A DNA stretch of 64,000 bases from Runella aurantiaca. GTDB lineage: Bacteria > Bacteroidota > Bacteroidia > Cytophagales > Spirosomataceae. Below the pieces are notes generated by a model. It was not told the DNA's origin and searched no databases. It saw only the letters and a list, made by a program, of their open reading frames with translations. This document shows, piece after piece, positions 9,639 through 17,630 of the stretch. Position 1 is the stretch's first letter. Every line of letters begins with the position of its first letter. The position numbers and the translations under genes were made by a program. The stretch spans positions 1-64,000 of the forward strand of contig NZ_QPIW01000011.1 of the NCBI RefSeq assembly GCF_003339505.1, in the 5' to 3' direction.

Positions 9639-10694
9639 TCAACGATCTACATACATCCCGTCATAGTATTTTTGATAATTGCCAGAAGTGACATTTTCTA
9701 GCCATTTCTGATTATCCAAATACCATTGCACGGTTTTCTCCAGCCCTTCTTCAAACGTAACCGAAGGTTTCCAGCCCAATTCATTCATCAGCTTAGACGG
9801 GTCAATGGCATAGCGTAAATCATGGCCAGCACGGTCGGTTACGTAAGTAATCAACTGCACCGATGTGCCTTCTGGTCTTCCTAATTTCTCATCCATTACT
9901 TTGCACAACAGAAATACCAAATCAAGGTTTTTCCACTCATTGCAACCACCAATATTATACGTTTCGCCGTTTACGCCTTCGTGAAAAATCAAGTCAATGG
10001 CGCGTGCGTGGTCTTCGACGTACAACCAATCCCGAACATTTTCGCCTTTTCCATAAACTGGAAGCGGCTTGTTGTTTTGAATATTGTTAATCATCAAAGG
10101 AATTAACTTTTCGGGAAAATGATTGGGTCCGTAGTTGTTGGAACAATTGGAAATCACCACTGGCAATTTGTACGTATTATGGTACGCCCGCACAAAATGG
10201 TCAGAAGAAGCCTTCGATGCCGAGTACGGCGACCGTGGGTCATAGCTGGTAGTTTCCACAAAAAACTCTTTCGGGTCGTGAAGCTCTCCGTAGACTTCGT
10301 CGGTCGAAACGTGATAAAAACGTCGCCCTTCTTCTTTTCCTTTCCACGCAATACGAGCGGCATTGAGCAAATTTACCGTGCCAATCACGTTGGTCATCAC
10401 AAACGCCATCGGGTCGGAAATAGAACGGTCGACGTGCGACTCGGCCGCCAAGTGAACAACCCCCGTGAAATCATGCGTTTTAAAAAGTTCATCAATAAAC
10501 GCCGAGTTTGTAATGTCCCCTTTTACAAACGTATAATTGGGTTGGCTTTCTATATCAGTCAGGTTAGCTAAATTACCAGCGTAGGTAAGAGCGTCTAAAT
10601 TGACAATTTGGGTGGTAGGATAGTTGGTCACAAACCGTCGTACCACATGCGACCCAATAAAACCAGCGCCTCCCGTTATAAGTATTTTTTGCAT
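9639..10694 (-). CDS. rfbB: dTDP-glucose 4,6-dehydratase
   Basis: Converts dTDP-glucose to dTDP-4-keto-6-deoxyglucose, the second step toward dTDP-rhamnose and other deoxysugars for surface polysaccharide; cytoplasmic. At 351 aa it has the normal family length. The extended-SDR signature is complete: NAD-binding TGGAGFIGSH at residues 7-16, the catalytic Thr131-Asp132-Glu133 triplet in STDEVYGE, and Tyr157-x3-Lys161 in YSASK. It lies 44 bases downstream of galE on the same strand, so the two probably form a nucleotide-sugar operon. The other rhamnose genes (rfbA, C, D) are not here. Confidence 0.95.
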   Translation of the reverse strand: MQKILITGGAGFIGSHVVRRFVTNYPTTQIVNLDALTYAGNLANLTDIESQPNYTFVKGDITNSAFIDELFKTHDFTGVVHLAAESHVDRSISDPMAFVMTNVIGTVNLLNAARIAWKGKEEGRRFYHVSTDEVYGELHDPKEFFVETTSYDPRSPYSASKASSDHFVRAYHNTYKLPVVISNCSNNYGPNHFPEKLIPLMINNIQNNKPLPVYGKGENVRDWLYVEDHARAIDLIFHEGVNGETYNIGGCNEWKNLDLVFLLCKVMDEKLGRPEGTSVQLITYVTDRAGHDLRYAIDPSKLMNELGWKPSVTFEEGLEKTVQWYLDNQKWLENVTSGNYQKYYDGMYVDR

Positions 10695-10738
10695 AGTTGA
10701 TGAGAATAAAATTCGGATATTCTAAAGCTTTATATAAA

Positions 10739-11758
10739 CTATTTGCGTGTTGCTAATTTTTGTTCCCAACGCCATGCGTCCCGCAGTGAATCTTCCAGCG
10801 ACTTTTCAGTTTGCCATTTCATTACTTCCCGCGACTTATCGACCTGAGCATAAATCTGTTCCACATCGCCCGGGCGACGCGGCCCAATGCTGTAATTTAA
10901 TTTAACATTATTTACTTCTTCAAACGTCTTTATCAGCTGCAACACCGTCACGCCCTCGCCTGTACCGATATTGAAAACATCATAGAAGTTTTCTTCCTGC
11001 ACACCCGCCAGCAGCTCCAACGCTTTTACGTGCGCTTTGGCCAAATCGACCACGTGAATAAAATCACGAATACACGTACCGTCAGGCGTATTGTAATCAC
11101 TGCCAAAAACGGTCAGTTTCTGACGCAGGCCCGCCGCCGTTTGGGTAATGTACGGCACCAGATTGCTCGGAACTCCGCGCGGCAACTCCCCTATTTCGGC
11201 CGTTTCGTGGGCGCCCACAGGATTGAAATACCGCAACGCAATGGCCTTCATGGCAGGCTTAGAAAAGATAAAATCACGAATGATATCTTCGCATATTTTC
11301 TTGGTGTTGCCGTACGGCGAAGCCGCTTCTTGGCGCGGTGTAGCCTCGGTTACAGGCAGATGGTCAGGTTGGCCATACACCGTACACGAAGAAGAAAAAA
11401 CGAAATTATGTACCCCGTACTCTTTCATTAATTTTAATAAAAGAACCGTGGTGCCAATGTTGTTTCCGTAATAAAGTAGCGGATTCTCGACCGATTCTCC
11501 CACGGCTTTGTTGGCCGCAAAATGAATTACTCCCCCAATTTTTCCCTTTTCAAAAAGGGCACGCAGCGCTACTTCATCGTTACAATCTGCGTTATAGCAA
11601 ACGACTGGCTTACCAATTATTTTTTCGAGGCCTTCCAGTACTTTCTCCTCTGAATTGCTAAAATTGTCAATGATAATGGGTTCAAAACCCGACTTTTGTA
11701 ATTCAACGACTGTATGTGAGCCAATAAAACCCGCCCCGCCTGTGACTAATATTTTCAT
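10739..11758 (-). CDS. galE: UDP-glucose 4-epimerase
   Basis: Interconverts UDP-glucose and UDP-galactose using tightly bound NAD; cytoplasmic, supplying galactose for glycans and allowing galactose breakdown. The 339-aa product has the Rossmann motif TGGAGFIGSH (residues 6-15), the SSSCTVYG segment holding the catalytic Ser near 124, and the Tyr149-x3-Lys153 pair in YGNTK. The C-terminal half contains RYFNPVGAH and the conserved GRRPGD-like segment (GPRRPGDVEQIYA). It is first in a likely two-gene unit with rfbB. The divergent gene on the other side starts 93 bases away. Confidence 0.95.
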   Translation of the reverse strand: MKILVTGGAGFIGSHTVVELQKSGFEPIIIDNFSNSEEKVLEGLEKIIGKPVVCYNADCNDEVALRALFEKGKIGGVIHFAANKAVGESVENPLLYYGNNIGTTVLLLKLMKEYGVHNFVFSSSCTVYGQPDHLPVTEATPRQEAASPYGNTKKICEDIIRDFIFSKPAMKAIALRYFNPVGAHETAEIGELPRGVPSNLVPYITQTAAGLRQKLTVFGSDYNTPDGTCIRDFIHVVDLAKAHVKALELLAGVQEENFYDVFNIGTGEGVTVLQLIKTFEEVNNVKLNYSIGPRRPGDVEQIYAQVDKSREVMKWQTEKSLEDSLRDAWRWEQKLATRK

Positions 11759-11851
11759 ATATTGAGCAAAAAGTGAGTAACAAAACTATAAAATTTGGGC
11801 GCTGAAAAAAAATTGTTTTTATTTATCGCCAACAACGCCAAATCATACCGT

Positions 11852-12700
11852 ATGACAGAGCAAGAAATCAAAGCGCTGGTTTCGCTACTCGACGACGACG
11901 ACAAGGAAGTATCTCGTTTGGTTGAACGCGAAATTAGGCAACAGGGAGGCAAAATCATTCCTTTTTTAGAGAATGAATGGGAAAGTGCGGGCTTTAGCCC
12001 TGACGTACAGCGAAAAATAGAGGAGTTGATTCATGAACTTCAATACGTATTGACCCTCGAACGCTTGACCAATTGGTACAACGGCGGAGCCGTCGACCTC
12101 TTGGAAGGGTTGTGGATTGTGGCTACTTATCAGTATCCTGACCTTTCACTGGAAAAAATTCGCGCTGATTTTGAACAGTTTTACTACGAAACTTGGCTTG
12201 AATTTAAGATTGATATGCACCCAATCGACCAAATTCGGGCCTTGAACCACGTTTTTTTCTCGAAATTAAAGTTTGGCTCAAATACCAAAAATTTCCATTC
12301 GGCTGGTAATTCCATGATTAACGTGGTGTTGGAAACAAAAAAAGGGAATCCGATTTCCCTTTGCTGTATCTACATGATTATTGCGCAGCGGCTCAATATG
12401 CCCGTTTATGGCGTCAATTTGCCCAATCTATTTGTTCTGACGTACAAACAGGATTCAATTCAGTTTTATGTCAATGTGTTTAACAAAGGCCTAGTATTTA
12501 TGCGCTCGGACATTGACCACTACATTGCCCAGTTGAATCTAAAATCCAACGAGACGTTTTATCAACCTTGCAGTAATCTTGACATTCTCAAACGGGTGCT
12601 TCGCAATCTGACGCTGGCGTTTGAAAAAACGGGAGATACCGACAAGGTCAATGAGATAGAAAAAATGGCCTTAATTCTGAATGAACCGTTGCCTGAATAA
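11852..12700 (+). CDS. SirB1-like transglutaminase-fold protein
   Basis: A 282-aa protein of the SirB1/Transglut_core2 family, whose biochemical role is unsettled. The start at the ATG 11852 (MTEQEIKALVS) is preferred over an upstream in-frame codon because the extra 19 residues do not look like part of the domain. An acidic helical N-terminus (LLDDDDKEVS) precedes the core, which contains GNPISLCCIYMIIAQRLNMP followed by VYGVNLPNLFVLTY. In relatives I know, this last segment usually reads P-x-H-F; here the His position is Leu, so a catalytic His may be lost. No signal peptide is visible, so it is probably cytoplasmic. It is divergent from galE and convergent with the phosphopantetheinyl transferase. 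Confidence 0.7.
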   Translation: MTEQEIKALVSLLDDDDKEVSRLVEREIRQQGGKIIPFLENEWESAGFSPDVQRKIEELIHELQYVLTLERLTNWYNGGAVDLLEGLWIVATYQYPDLSLEKIRADFEQFYYETWLEFKIDMHPIDQIRALNHVFFSKLKFGSNTKNFHSAGNSMINVVLETKKGNPISLCCIYMIIAQRLNMPVYGVNLPNLFVLTYKQDSIQFYVNVFNKGLVFMRSDIDHYIAQLNLKSNETFYQPCSNLDILKRVLRNLTLAFEKTGDTDKVNEIEKMALILNEPLPE

Positions 12701-12714
12701 AAACACAATATCTC

Positions 12715-13350
12715 TTAAATAGCCACGACTCCGCAGAAATCCTCCACCCAAAACCGATGCAACTGATGCAATTGTTTAGGGATTTCGGGAAAAGTAACAA
12801 CGCCCTGCCCGTAGGCATTGCTATCCCCAAAAGGTTCGACAAAAATGTGATTTTTGAAGTTAAGCCGCCGCACACCGTCCAGTTTATACAGCGCCTCTTT
12901 GGCGCACCAGTAGGTTACTAATTTTGGAAGCTCCATCTGCACCTCCAACTTTTCATTTTCTGACAAAAACTTAGGTGCTACGCGGGCCAGTTTATCAGCC
13001 ATGCGTTCTATGTCAATTCCGAGTGGTTTGGTAGGGTGCAACGTAACCCCTACATACTTAACCGTATGCGTGATAGAAATCTCGGCGATTCGGTGTCGTA
13101 AATGGGGCTTTCCGTGTTCATCTTTCACCATACCTTCGTACGGCAGGCCTTTACTTTCCACCAACAATTGCATAACATACCGCCCAGTCAGCCACTCTAA
13201 TTGTTTTTGGGGGTGAGAAATGGTTTTGAATTCCTCCCACTCTTCAGCCTCCGCCACCACGTTCTTAAGCAACACCTCGGGAGTCTCGGCAATTTCCCAA
13301 ACTAAAATTTCACAGTCATCAAAAACTGTCCATTGACGAACCAGCGGCAT
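12715..13350 (-). CDS. 4'-phosphopantetheinyl transferase superfamily protein (Sfp-like)
   Basis: Transfers 4'-phosphopantetheine from CoA to a Ser of a carrier protein. The 211-aa length is in the Sfp/HetI range rather than the short AcpS type. Both family signatures are present: GIDIERM at 111-117 (Mg-binding Asp113 and Glu115) and WCAKEALYK at 148-156 (Glu152 and Lys156). A His at about residue 95-105 (SITHT) matches the usual substrate-binding motif. No polyketide or peptide synthetase is nearby, so the carrier could be the fatty-acid ACP or one encoded elsewhere. Its start at 13350 is 96 bases from the divergent WD40 gene. Confidence 0.85.
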   Translation of the reverse strand: MPLVRQWTVFDDCEILVWEIAETPEVLLKNVVAEAEEWEEFKTISHPQKQLEWLTGRYVMQLLVESKGLPYEGMVKDEHGKPHLRHRIAEISITHTVKYVGVTLHPTKPLGIDIERMADKLARVAPKFLSENEKLEVQMELPKLVTYWCAKEALYKLDGVRRLNFKNHIFVEPFGDSNAYGQGVVTFPEIPKQLHQLHRFWVEDFCGVVAI

Positions 13351-13446
13351 TATAAAGGAGTTATCAAGTACTTATTCATTGTAATTCGTAAATATAGCCC
13401 GTTATTTTATACTTATCCAACCTCAGGTTGGGAGTTCATTTATGCC

Positions 13447-14361
13447 ATGACGAAAATTCAAGTTCAAAAAACAGATACTTTTTCGGGACACAGAGATTGT
13501 GTTTACGCCCTCCAACCCGCCCTCCAACCGCACCATTTTTTCTCGGCAGCGGGAGATGGCCTGGTCGTACATTGGGATTTGACCCGTCCAGATTGGGGAG
13601 AAGTGGTAGCGCAGGTACCCGCTTCGGTATATTCTATGGCGTATGATTCGGTTCAAAACCAACTATGGGTAGGACAAAACTACGAAGGAATTCAACGCAT
13701 TGCACCGTATGAGAAGCAGGTTGTGTCATCCATTCGTCTGACCACTGCCACCATTTTCGATATTCAATTTTTTGAAAATCAGGCCTTTATTGGACTTTCT
13801 GATGGCATAGTGTTAATCATGGACAAAGAACAATTTGCGGTCCGTAAACACTTGAAAGCCTCCAACCAAAGCGCCCGTTGTATCAGCATCAACCCTCACA
13901 CCCGCGAACTCGCGGTGGGGTATAGTGACCATACTATCCGAATATTTGGACTTGACGACCATGTATTGCATTATACCTTAGTATCACATACCAATTCGGT
14001 GTTTACCCTACAGTATTCTCCCGACGGGCGATTTTTAATTTCTGGTAGTCGGGATGCGCACCTTAAAGTATGGGATGTATCCGAAAAGTACAGGCTGCAT
14101 CAGGATGTTGTGGCGCATCTTTTTGCCATCAATCATGTAGTTTACAGTCCTGATGCGCAATGGCTGGCTACTTGCAGCATGGACAAATCTATTAAAGTAT
14201 GGGACGCCACTACCTTTAAACTACTCAAAGTCATCGACCGCGCTCGACACGCGGGGCACGGCACATCCATCAACAAACTTCTTTGGTCAACGTTTGATAA
14301 TCAGCTGGTTTCGGCAAGCGATGACAAACGAATTTCGGTGTGGGATATAAAGTATGCGTAA
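13447..14361 (+). CDS. WD40-repeat beta-propeller protein
   Basis: A 304-aa protein built almost entirely of WD40 repeats, a scaffold for protein-protein contacts. Repeats are recognisable by GH near the start and WD near the end: FSGHRDCVY...HWDL, the IRIFGL blade, FLISGSRDAHLKVWDV, WLATCSMDKSIKVWDA and SASDDKRISVWDI; about six or seven blades fit. There is no signal peptide or membrane segment, so it is probably cytoplasmic. The ATG at 13447 (MTKIQVQKTDTFSGH) is preferred because the frame upstream codes for unlike sequence overlapping the divergent promoter region. The partner is unknown; the cyclase homologue starts 80 bases downstream on the same strand. Confidence 0.8.
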   Translation: MTKIQVQKTDTFSGHRDCVYALQPALQPHHFFSAAGDGLVVHWDLTRPDWGEVVAQVPASVYSMAYDSVQNQLWVGQNYEGIQRIAPYEKQVVSSIRLTTATIFDIQFFENQAFIGLSDGIVLIMDKEQFAVRKHLKASNQSARCISINPHTRELAVGYSDHTIRIFGLDDHVLHYTLVSHTNSVFTLQYSPDGRFLISGSRDAHLKVWDVSEKYRLHQDVVAHLFAINHVVYSPDAQWLATCSMDKSIKVWDATTFKLLKVIDRARHAGHGTSINKLLWSTFDNQLVSASDDKRISVWDIKYA

Positions 14362-14441
14362 AAAAGGGAAGAATTGTCATCGCCAAAGCGACGGTTATTT
14401 TGTATTTTTTTTGTAAATTTGATTAAAAAGATACTCTTCAA

Positions 14442-15059
14442 ATGCTCGCCATTCATAAAGAAGCGTTTTTCAAAGTTGCAGATATGCTCAACTGTTGGAT
14501 TGGACTCCGTGAGCCTAACCCACTAGCCGACCAATGGATTGGCCGCGTGGGCTACATTGCCAAAGGCGAACGCTGTAAAGCCAAAACCGCCGACAACCCC
14601 TCTTTTCGTTTTGCAGGTCTTGTGACAGATCCCACTCTATGCCCTGAAGCATTTACGCAGGCAACCTTAACTGATGCCCTCGAAAAATGGAAGAAGTTCA
14701 CATTTAATAATCAACTTCCCAGCGGTTTTACGAGAGTAGAAAGCGGTTCAGAAAAAGGACTGGTCAAATACGAAGGTGCCGCTATCCACGCAGATTTTGA
14801 TTTAATGAGTATCAATGTGGCCGATAAAAACGGCCACATAGGTTTTACGACCAGAAACGACGCTCATTCACTTTTCATCAAAGCTCAACCTCTTCTAAAT
14901 CATTTTTTCGGTTCAGCGCTGATTATGCACGGGTCTGAATTTGATTGGGATGGCGGTATTGGAGCGAGAGAGAGTGAATATGTATTTTATTTTGGCCCTA
15001 AACGCCAATTCAAACAAACGCTTTCTTCAATGCCCCAAAAAGTGGGCACTTTACATTAA
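14442..15059 (+). CDS. Compact edema factor/ExoY-type (class II) nucleotidyl cyclase homologue
   Basis: A 205-aa protein with no signal peptide or membrane segment. It carries the ordered signature of the anthrax edema factor/CyaA/ExoY cyclase family (Anthrax_toxA), compared from memory. Arg23-x2-Asn26-x-Leu-Ala (REPNPLA) matches EF R329-PVN-x-LA. Lys41 and Lys48 (AKGERCKAKTADNPS) match EF K346 and K353 with the same 7-residue spacing, followed by an AG like EF VAGYI. Asp118 and Asp120 in HADFDLMSI match the metal-binding pair D491/D493 in TADYDLFAL. His163 in MHGSEFDWD matches H577 in NHGTEQDN. The position of EF N583 is Trp169. Spacings between motifs are much shorter than in the toxins and no calmodulin-binding helical domain is present. 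The family makes cAMP or other cyclic NMPs from NTPs; activity here is inferred. A TAAATTTG box at 14414-14421 may be its -7 element. Neighbours are a WD40 protein and a MATE exporter. Confidence 0.6.
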   Translation: MLAIHKEAFFKVADMLNCWIGLREPNPLADQWIGRVGYIAKGERCKAKTADNPSFRFAGLVTDPTLCPEAFTQATLTDALEKWKKFTFNNQLPSGFTRVESGSEKGLVKYEGAAIHADFDLMSINVADKNGHIGFTTRNDAHSLFIKAQPLLNHFFGSALIMHGSEFDWDGGIGARESEYVFYFGPKRQFKQTLSSMPQKVGTLH

Positions 15060-15180
15060 ATAACCATTACTTAAGGTTCATTTTTCGGCTAATTGGCCTA
15101 CTTTTGAGAGGAGTTTAGATAGTTTTTGCGAATTTTGTAACTTGGTTTTATCTAAATTATCCTTTTTGTAGTCAACAGCC

Positions 15181-16566
15181 ATGCAAAAATTCTTTACCTT
15201 ATTACTTCAAGCCCTCAAAGGCGAAGAACAGGAATACACATCTGGAAGTATTAATCGCGCTATTTTTCTGTTGTCAGTTCCCATGATTCTCGAAATGGTC
15301 ATGGAATCTCTGTTTGCGGTAGTAGATGTATTTTTTGTTTCCAAAATCAGCACCGATGCCATCGCAACCGTAGGTCTTACGGAGTCGGTGCTTACGCTCG
15401 TGTACTCCGTTGCCATCGGTCTAAGCACCGCAGCCACGGCCATTGTAGCAAGGCGGGTAGGCGAAAAACAGTTTATTGAAGCTGGTCACGCAGCCGCACA
15501 GGTCATTCTGGTCTCATTGGGATTGGGAATAGCCATGGGACTTGGCGGTTTTTTGGGTGCTGAGGCCATTTTACGCGCCATGGGAGGCTCTTCAGCATTA
15601 ATTGCTTCCGGGTCCGACTTTACAAGAATCATTTTTGCGAGCAGCCCAGCCATTATGCTCCTTTATACGTTGAGTGGCGTACTACGTGGCGGCGGAGATG
15701 CTGCCGTTGCCATGCGCTCACTCTGGATTGCCAACGGCATCAATATTTTGCTTTGTCCTCTATTCATTTTTGGATGGGGCCCCATTCCTGCGTTTGGCGT
15801 GGCAGGCTCAGCAATGGCAACCACCATCGGCCGTACCGTGGGCGTATTGTACCAATTAAATGCGCTGGCCAAAACCACAGGAACCATTCAAGTATTGGCT
15901 ACCCAATTTAAAGTCAATATTGCCATCATTCGTAATTTAGTGAGCGTAGCCGCTGGCGGAACAGGTCAGTTTTTGATTTCCTCCGCGAGTTGGGTATTCC
16001 TGACGCGCATCCTCTCTGATTTTGGCCCAAGCATTGTAGCGGGGTATACCATTGCCATCCGCATCATTGTGTTCACAATTTTACCTTCGTGGGGTATGGC
16101 CAATGCCGCCGCCACGCTGGTAGGACAAAACCTCGGAGCCAACAAGCCCGACCGCGCCGAAGCATCGGTTTGGCGGGCAGCTTTTTTGAATTTTCTTTTT
16201 CTAGCCGTCATTGCACTCGTCTTTTTCATTTTTTCCCGCCCCATTATTTCGTGGTTCAATGCCGACCCCGTAACTGTCAATACCGGCGTCAATTGCCTTC
16301 GAATCGTTTGTTTGGGCTACCTGTTTTTTGCGTATGGGATGGTCATCAGCCAATCCTTCAACGGCGCAGGCGACACCCTGACGCCTACGCTGATGAACCT
16401 ATTTTGCTTTTGGGCCGTCGAAATTCCGCTAGCATACATCCTCGCAAAACAACTCAAGATGGGCCCCGAAGGCGTTTATACCTCCGTTGCTTTTAGCGAA
16501 TCACTGCTGGCTGTAGTCGGGATTGTGCTTTTTAAACGCGGAAAATGGAAAAATAAGAAGGTCTAA
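15181..16566 (+). CDS. MATE family multidrug/toxic compound exporter
   Basis: Inner-membrane antiporter that exports organic cations or drugs using Na+ or H+. The 461-aa length fits, with two homologous MatE halves of six membrane helices each. The first half begins near residue 25 (IFLLSVPMILEMVMESLFAVVDVFFVSKI), and the second near 240 (LVSVAAGGTGQFLISSASWVFLTRIL). GAGDTLTPT near the end of the second half mirrors RGGGDAAVAMRS in the first. An N-terminal cytoplasmic stretch of about 20 residues precedes the first helix. It stands alone, 121 bases after the cyclase homologue; the substrate cannot be told. Confidence 0.9.
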   Translation: MQKFFTLLLQALKGEEQEYTSGSINRAIFLLSVPMILEMVMESLFAVVDVFFVSKISTDAIATVGLTESVLTLVYSVAIGLSTAATAIVARRVGEKQFIEAGHAAAQVILVSLGLGIAMGLGGFLGAEAILRAMGGSSALIASGSDFTRIIFASSPAIMLLYTLSGVLRGGGDAAVAMRSLWIANGINILLCPLFIFGWGPIPAFGVAGSAMATTIGRTVGVLYQLNALAKTTGTIQVLATQFKVNIAIIRNLVSVAAGGTGQFLISSASWVFLTRILSDFGPSIVAGYTIAIRIIVFTILPSWGMANAAATLVGQNLGANKPDRAEASVWRAAFLNFLFLAVIALVFFIFSRPIISWFNADPVTVNTGVNCLRIVCLGYLFFAYGMVISQSFNGAGDTLTPTLMNLFCFWAVEIPLAYILAKQLKMGPEGVYTSVAFSESLLAVVGIVLFKRGKWKNKKV

Positions 16567-16591
16567 TACTCAAATTCAACTGGTTGACCCG

Positions 16592-16622
16592 TTTTGAATC
16601 CCTGATAATTTACCTAACTTTG
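16592..16622 (+). promoter_or_regulatory. Bacteroidota-type promoter upstream of uppS
   Basis: TTTTG at 16592-16596 and TAACTTTG at 16615-16622 are separated by 18 bases, matching the -33/-7 consensus TTTG...TAnnTTTG of the primary sigma factor of this phylum. Transcription would start near 16629, leaving a leader of about 90 bases before the uppS ATG at 16722. Confidence 0.7.
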
Positions 16623-16721
16623 CTGCCCTATTTTTAGTCGTCAACTATAAATCAGGGCCTTATCATTATTATTTTTTATTACTTACTGATTTAGCAAAGA
16701 AACGACTCAATATCCCTTGTA

Positions 16722-17471
16722 ATGAAAGAGCAAATTGACCGTACTAAACTCCCTCGACACATTGCCATTATCATGGATGGCAACGGACGATGGGCCAAAC
16801 AACGCGGCGCGATGCGGGTTTTCGGGCACCGCAATGCCATCAAGGCAGTACGCGAAGCAACCGAAGGTTGTGCCGAGCTGGGAGTTGAATACTTGACCTT
16901 ATATGCCTTCTCGACCGAAAACTGGGGCCGCCCAGAAGCAGAAGTACGGGCGCTCATGGAGCTATTAGTTCATACCATTGCGGACGAATTGCCTACGTTG
17001 CAAAAAAACAATGTAAGACTCGACAGCATTGGCGACATCGACAGCCTGCCTAAATCCTGTCAGCGTGAACTTCAGGAAGCCATTGATAAGACAAAACAAA
17101 ACACGGGTCTTAATTTGATTTTAGCGCTCGGCTACAGCGGAAAATGGGATATTGTTCAGGCTACCCAACAACTTGCCCGCGAAGTAAAGGCAGGAACGCT
17201 ACGCCCTGAAGACATTACCGAAAACCTACTAAACTCCAGGCTTTCGACCCTCGACCGCCCCGAAGTAGACCTGATGCTTCGTACTGGAGGCGACCATCGA
17301 ATCAGCAACTTTCTGTTGTGGCAATTGGCCTATGCAGAGCTCTATTTTTATGACGATGTATTTTGGCCTGACTTTCGCCGTAACCACCTGCACGAAGCCA
17401 TTTTGTCTTTTCAGCAGCGGGAACGTCGATTCGGAAAAACCAGCGAACAGATTCTGAGCGATGCGAAATAA
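16722..17471 (+). CDS. uppS: Isoprenyl transferase (undecaprenyl diphosphate synthase)
   Basis: Cis-prenyltransferase that condenses isopentenyl diphosphates onto farnesyl diphosphate to make undecaprenyl diphosphate, the lipid carrier for peptidoglycan and O-antigen; cytoplasmic face of the membrane. The 249-aa length is standard. Signature MDGNGRWAKQRG is at 18-29 with catalytic Asp19. AFSTENW follows near residue 67, and the C-terminal substrate-binding segment LMLRTGGDHRISNFLLWQ near 186 carries the conserved Arg. It opens the envelope block uppS-bamA-ompH-ompH, an order common in Bacteroidota, and has a good promoter upstream. Confidence 0.95.
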   Translation: MKEQIDRTKLPRHIAIIMDGNGRWAKQRGAMRVFGHRNAIKAVREATEGCAELGVEYLTLYAFSTENWGRPEAEVRALMELLVHTIADELPTLQKNNVRLDSIGDIDSLPKSCQRELQEAIDKTKQNTGLNLILALGYSGKWDIVQATQQLAREVKAGTLRPEDITENLLNSRLSTLDRPEVDLMLRTGGDHRISNFLLWQLAYAELYFYDDVFWPDFRRNHLHEAILSFQQRERRFGKTSEQILSDAK

Positions 17472-17630
17472 AGCACTACTTTTATCGTTATACCATTTTG
17501 GATAAAAATGCTCTTTACGACGGATTTCTACCCTTGTCTTTCTTATTTTATCAAACTCGAAACACGTACAATCAAAGCAATTATAAAGAATTGATACCGA
17601 ACCGTGAGCGCAAGAATTGTGTACCTACCT

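Noticed and set aside
10119-10571. 150-codon plus-strand frame opposite rfbB
   Set aside because: The minus strand encodes a complete dehydratase with all catalytic residues; the other frame is low in normal protein composition.
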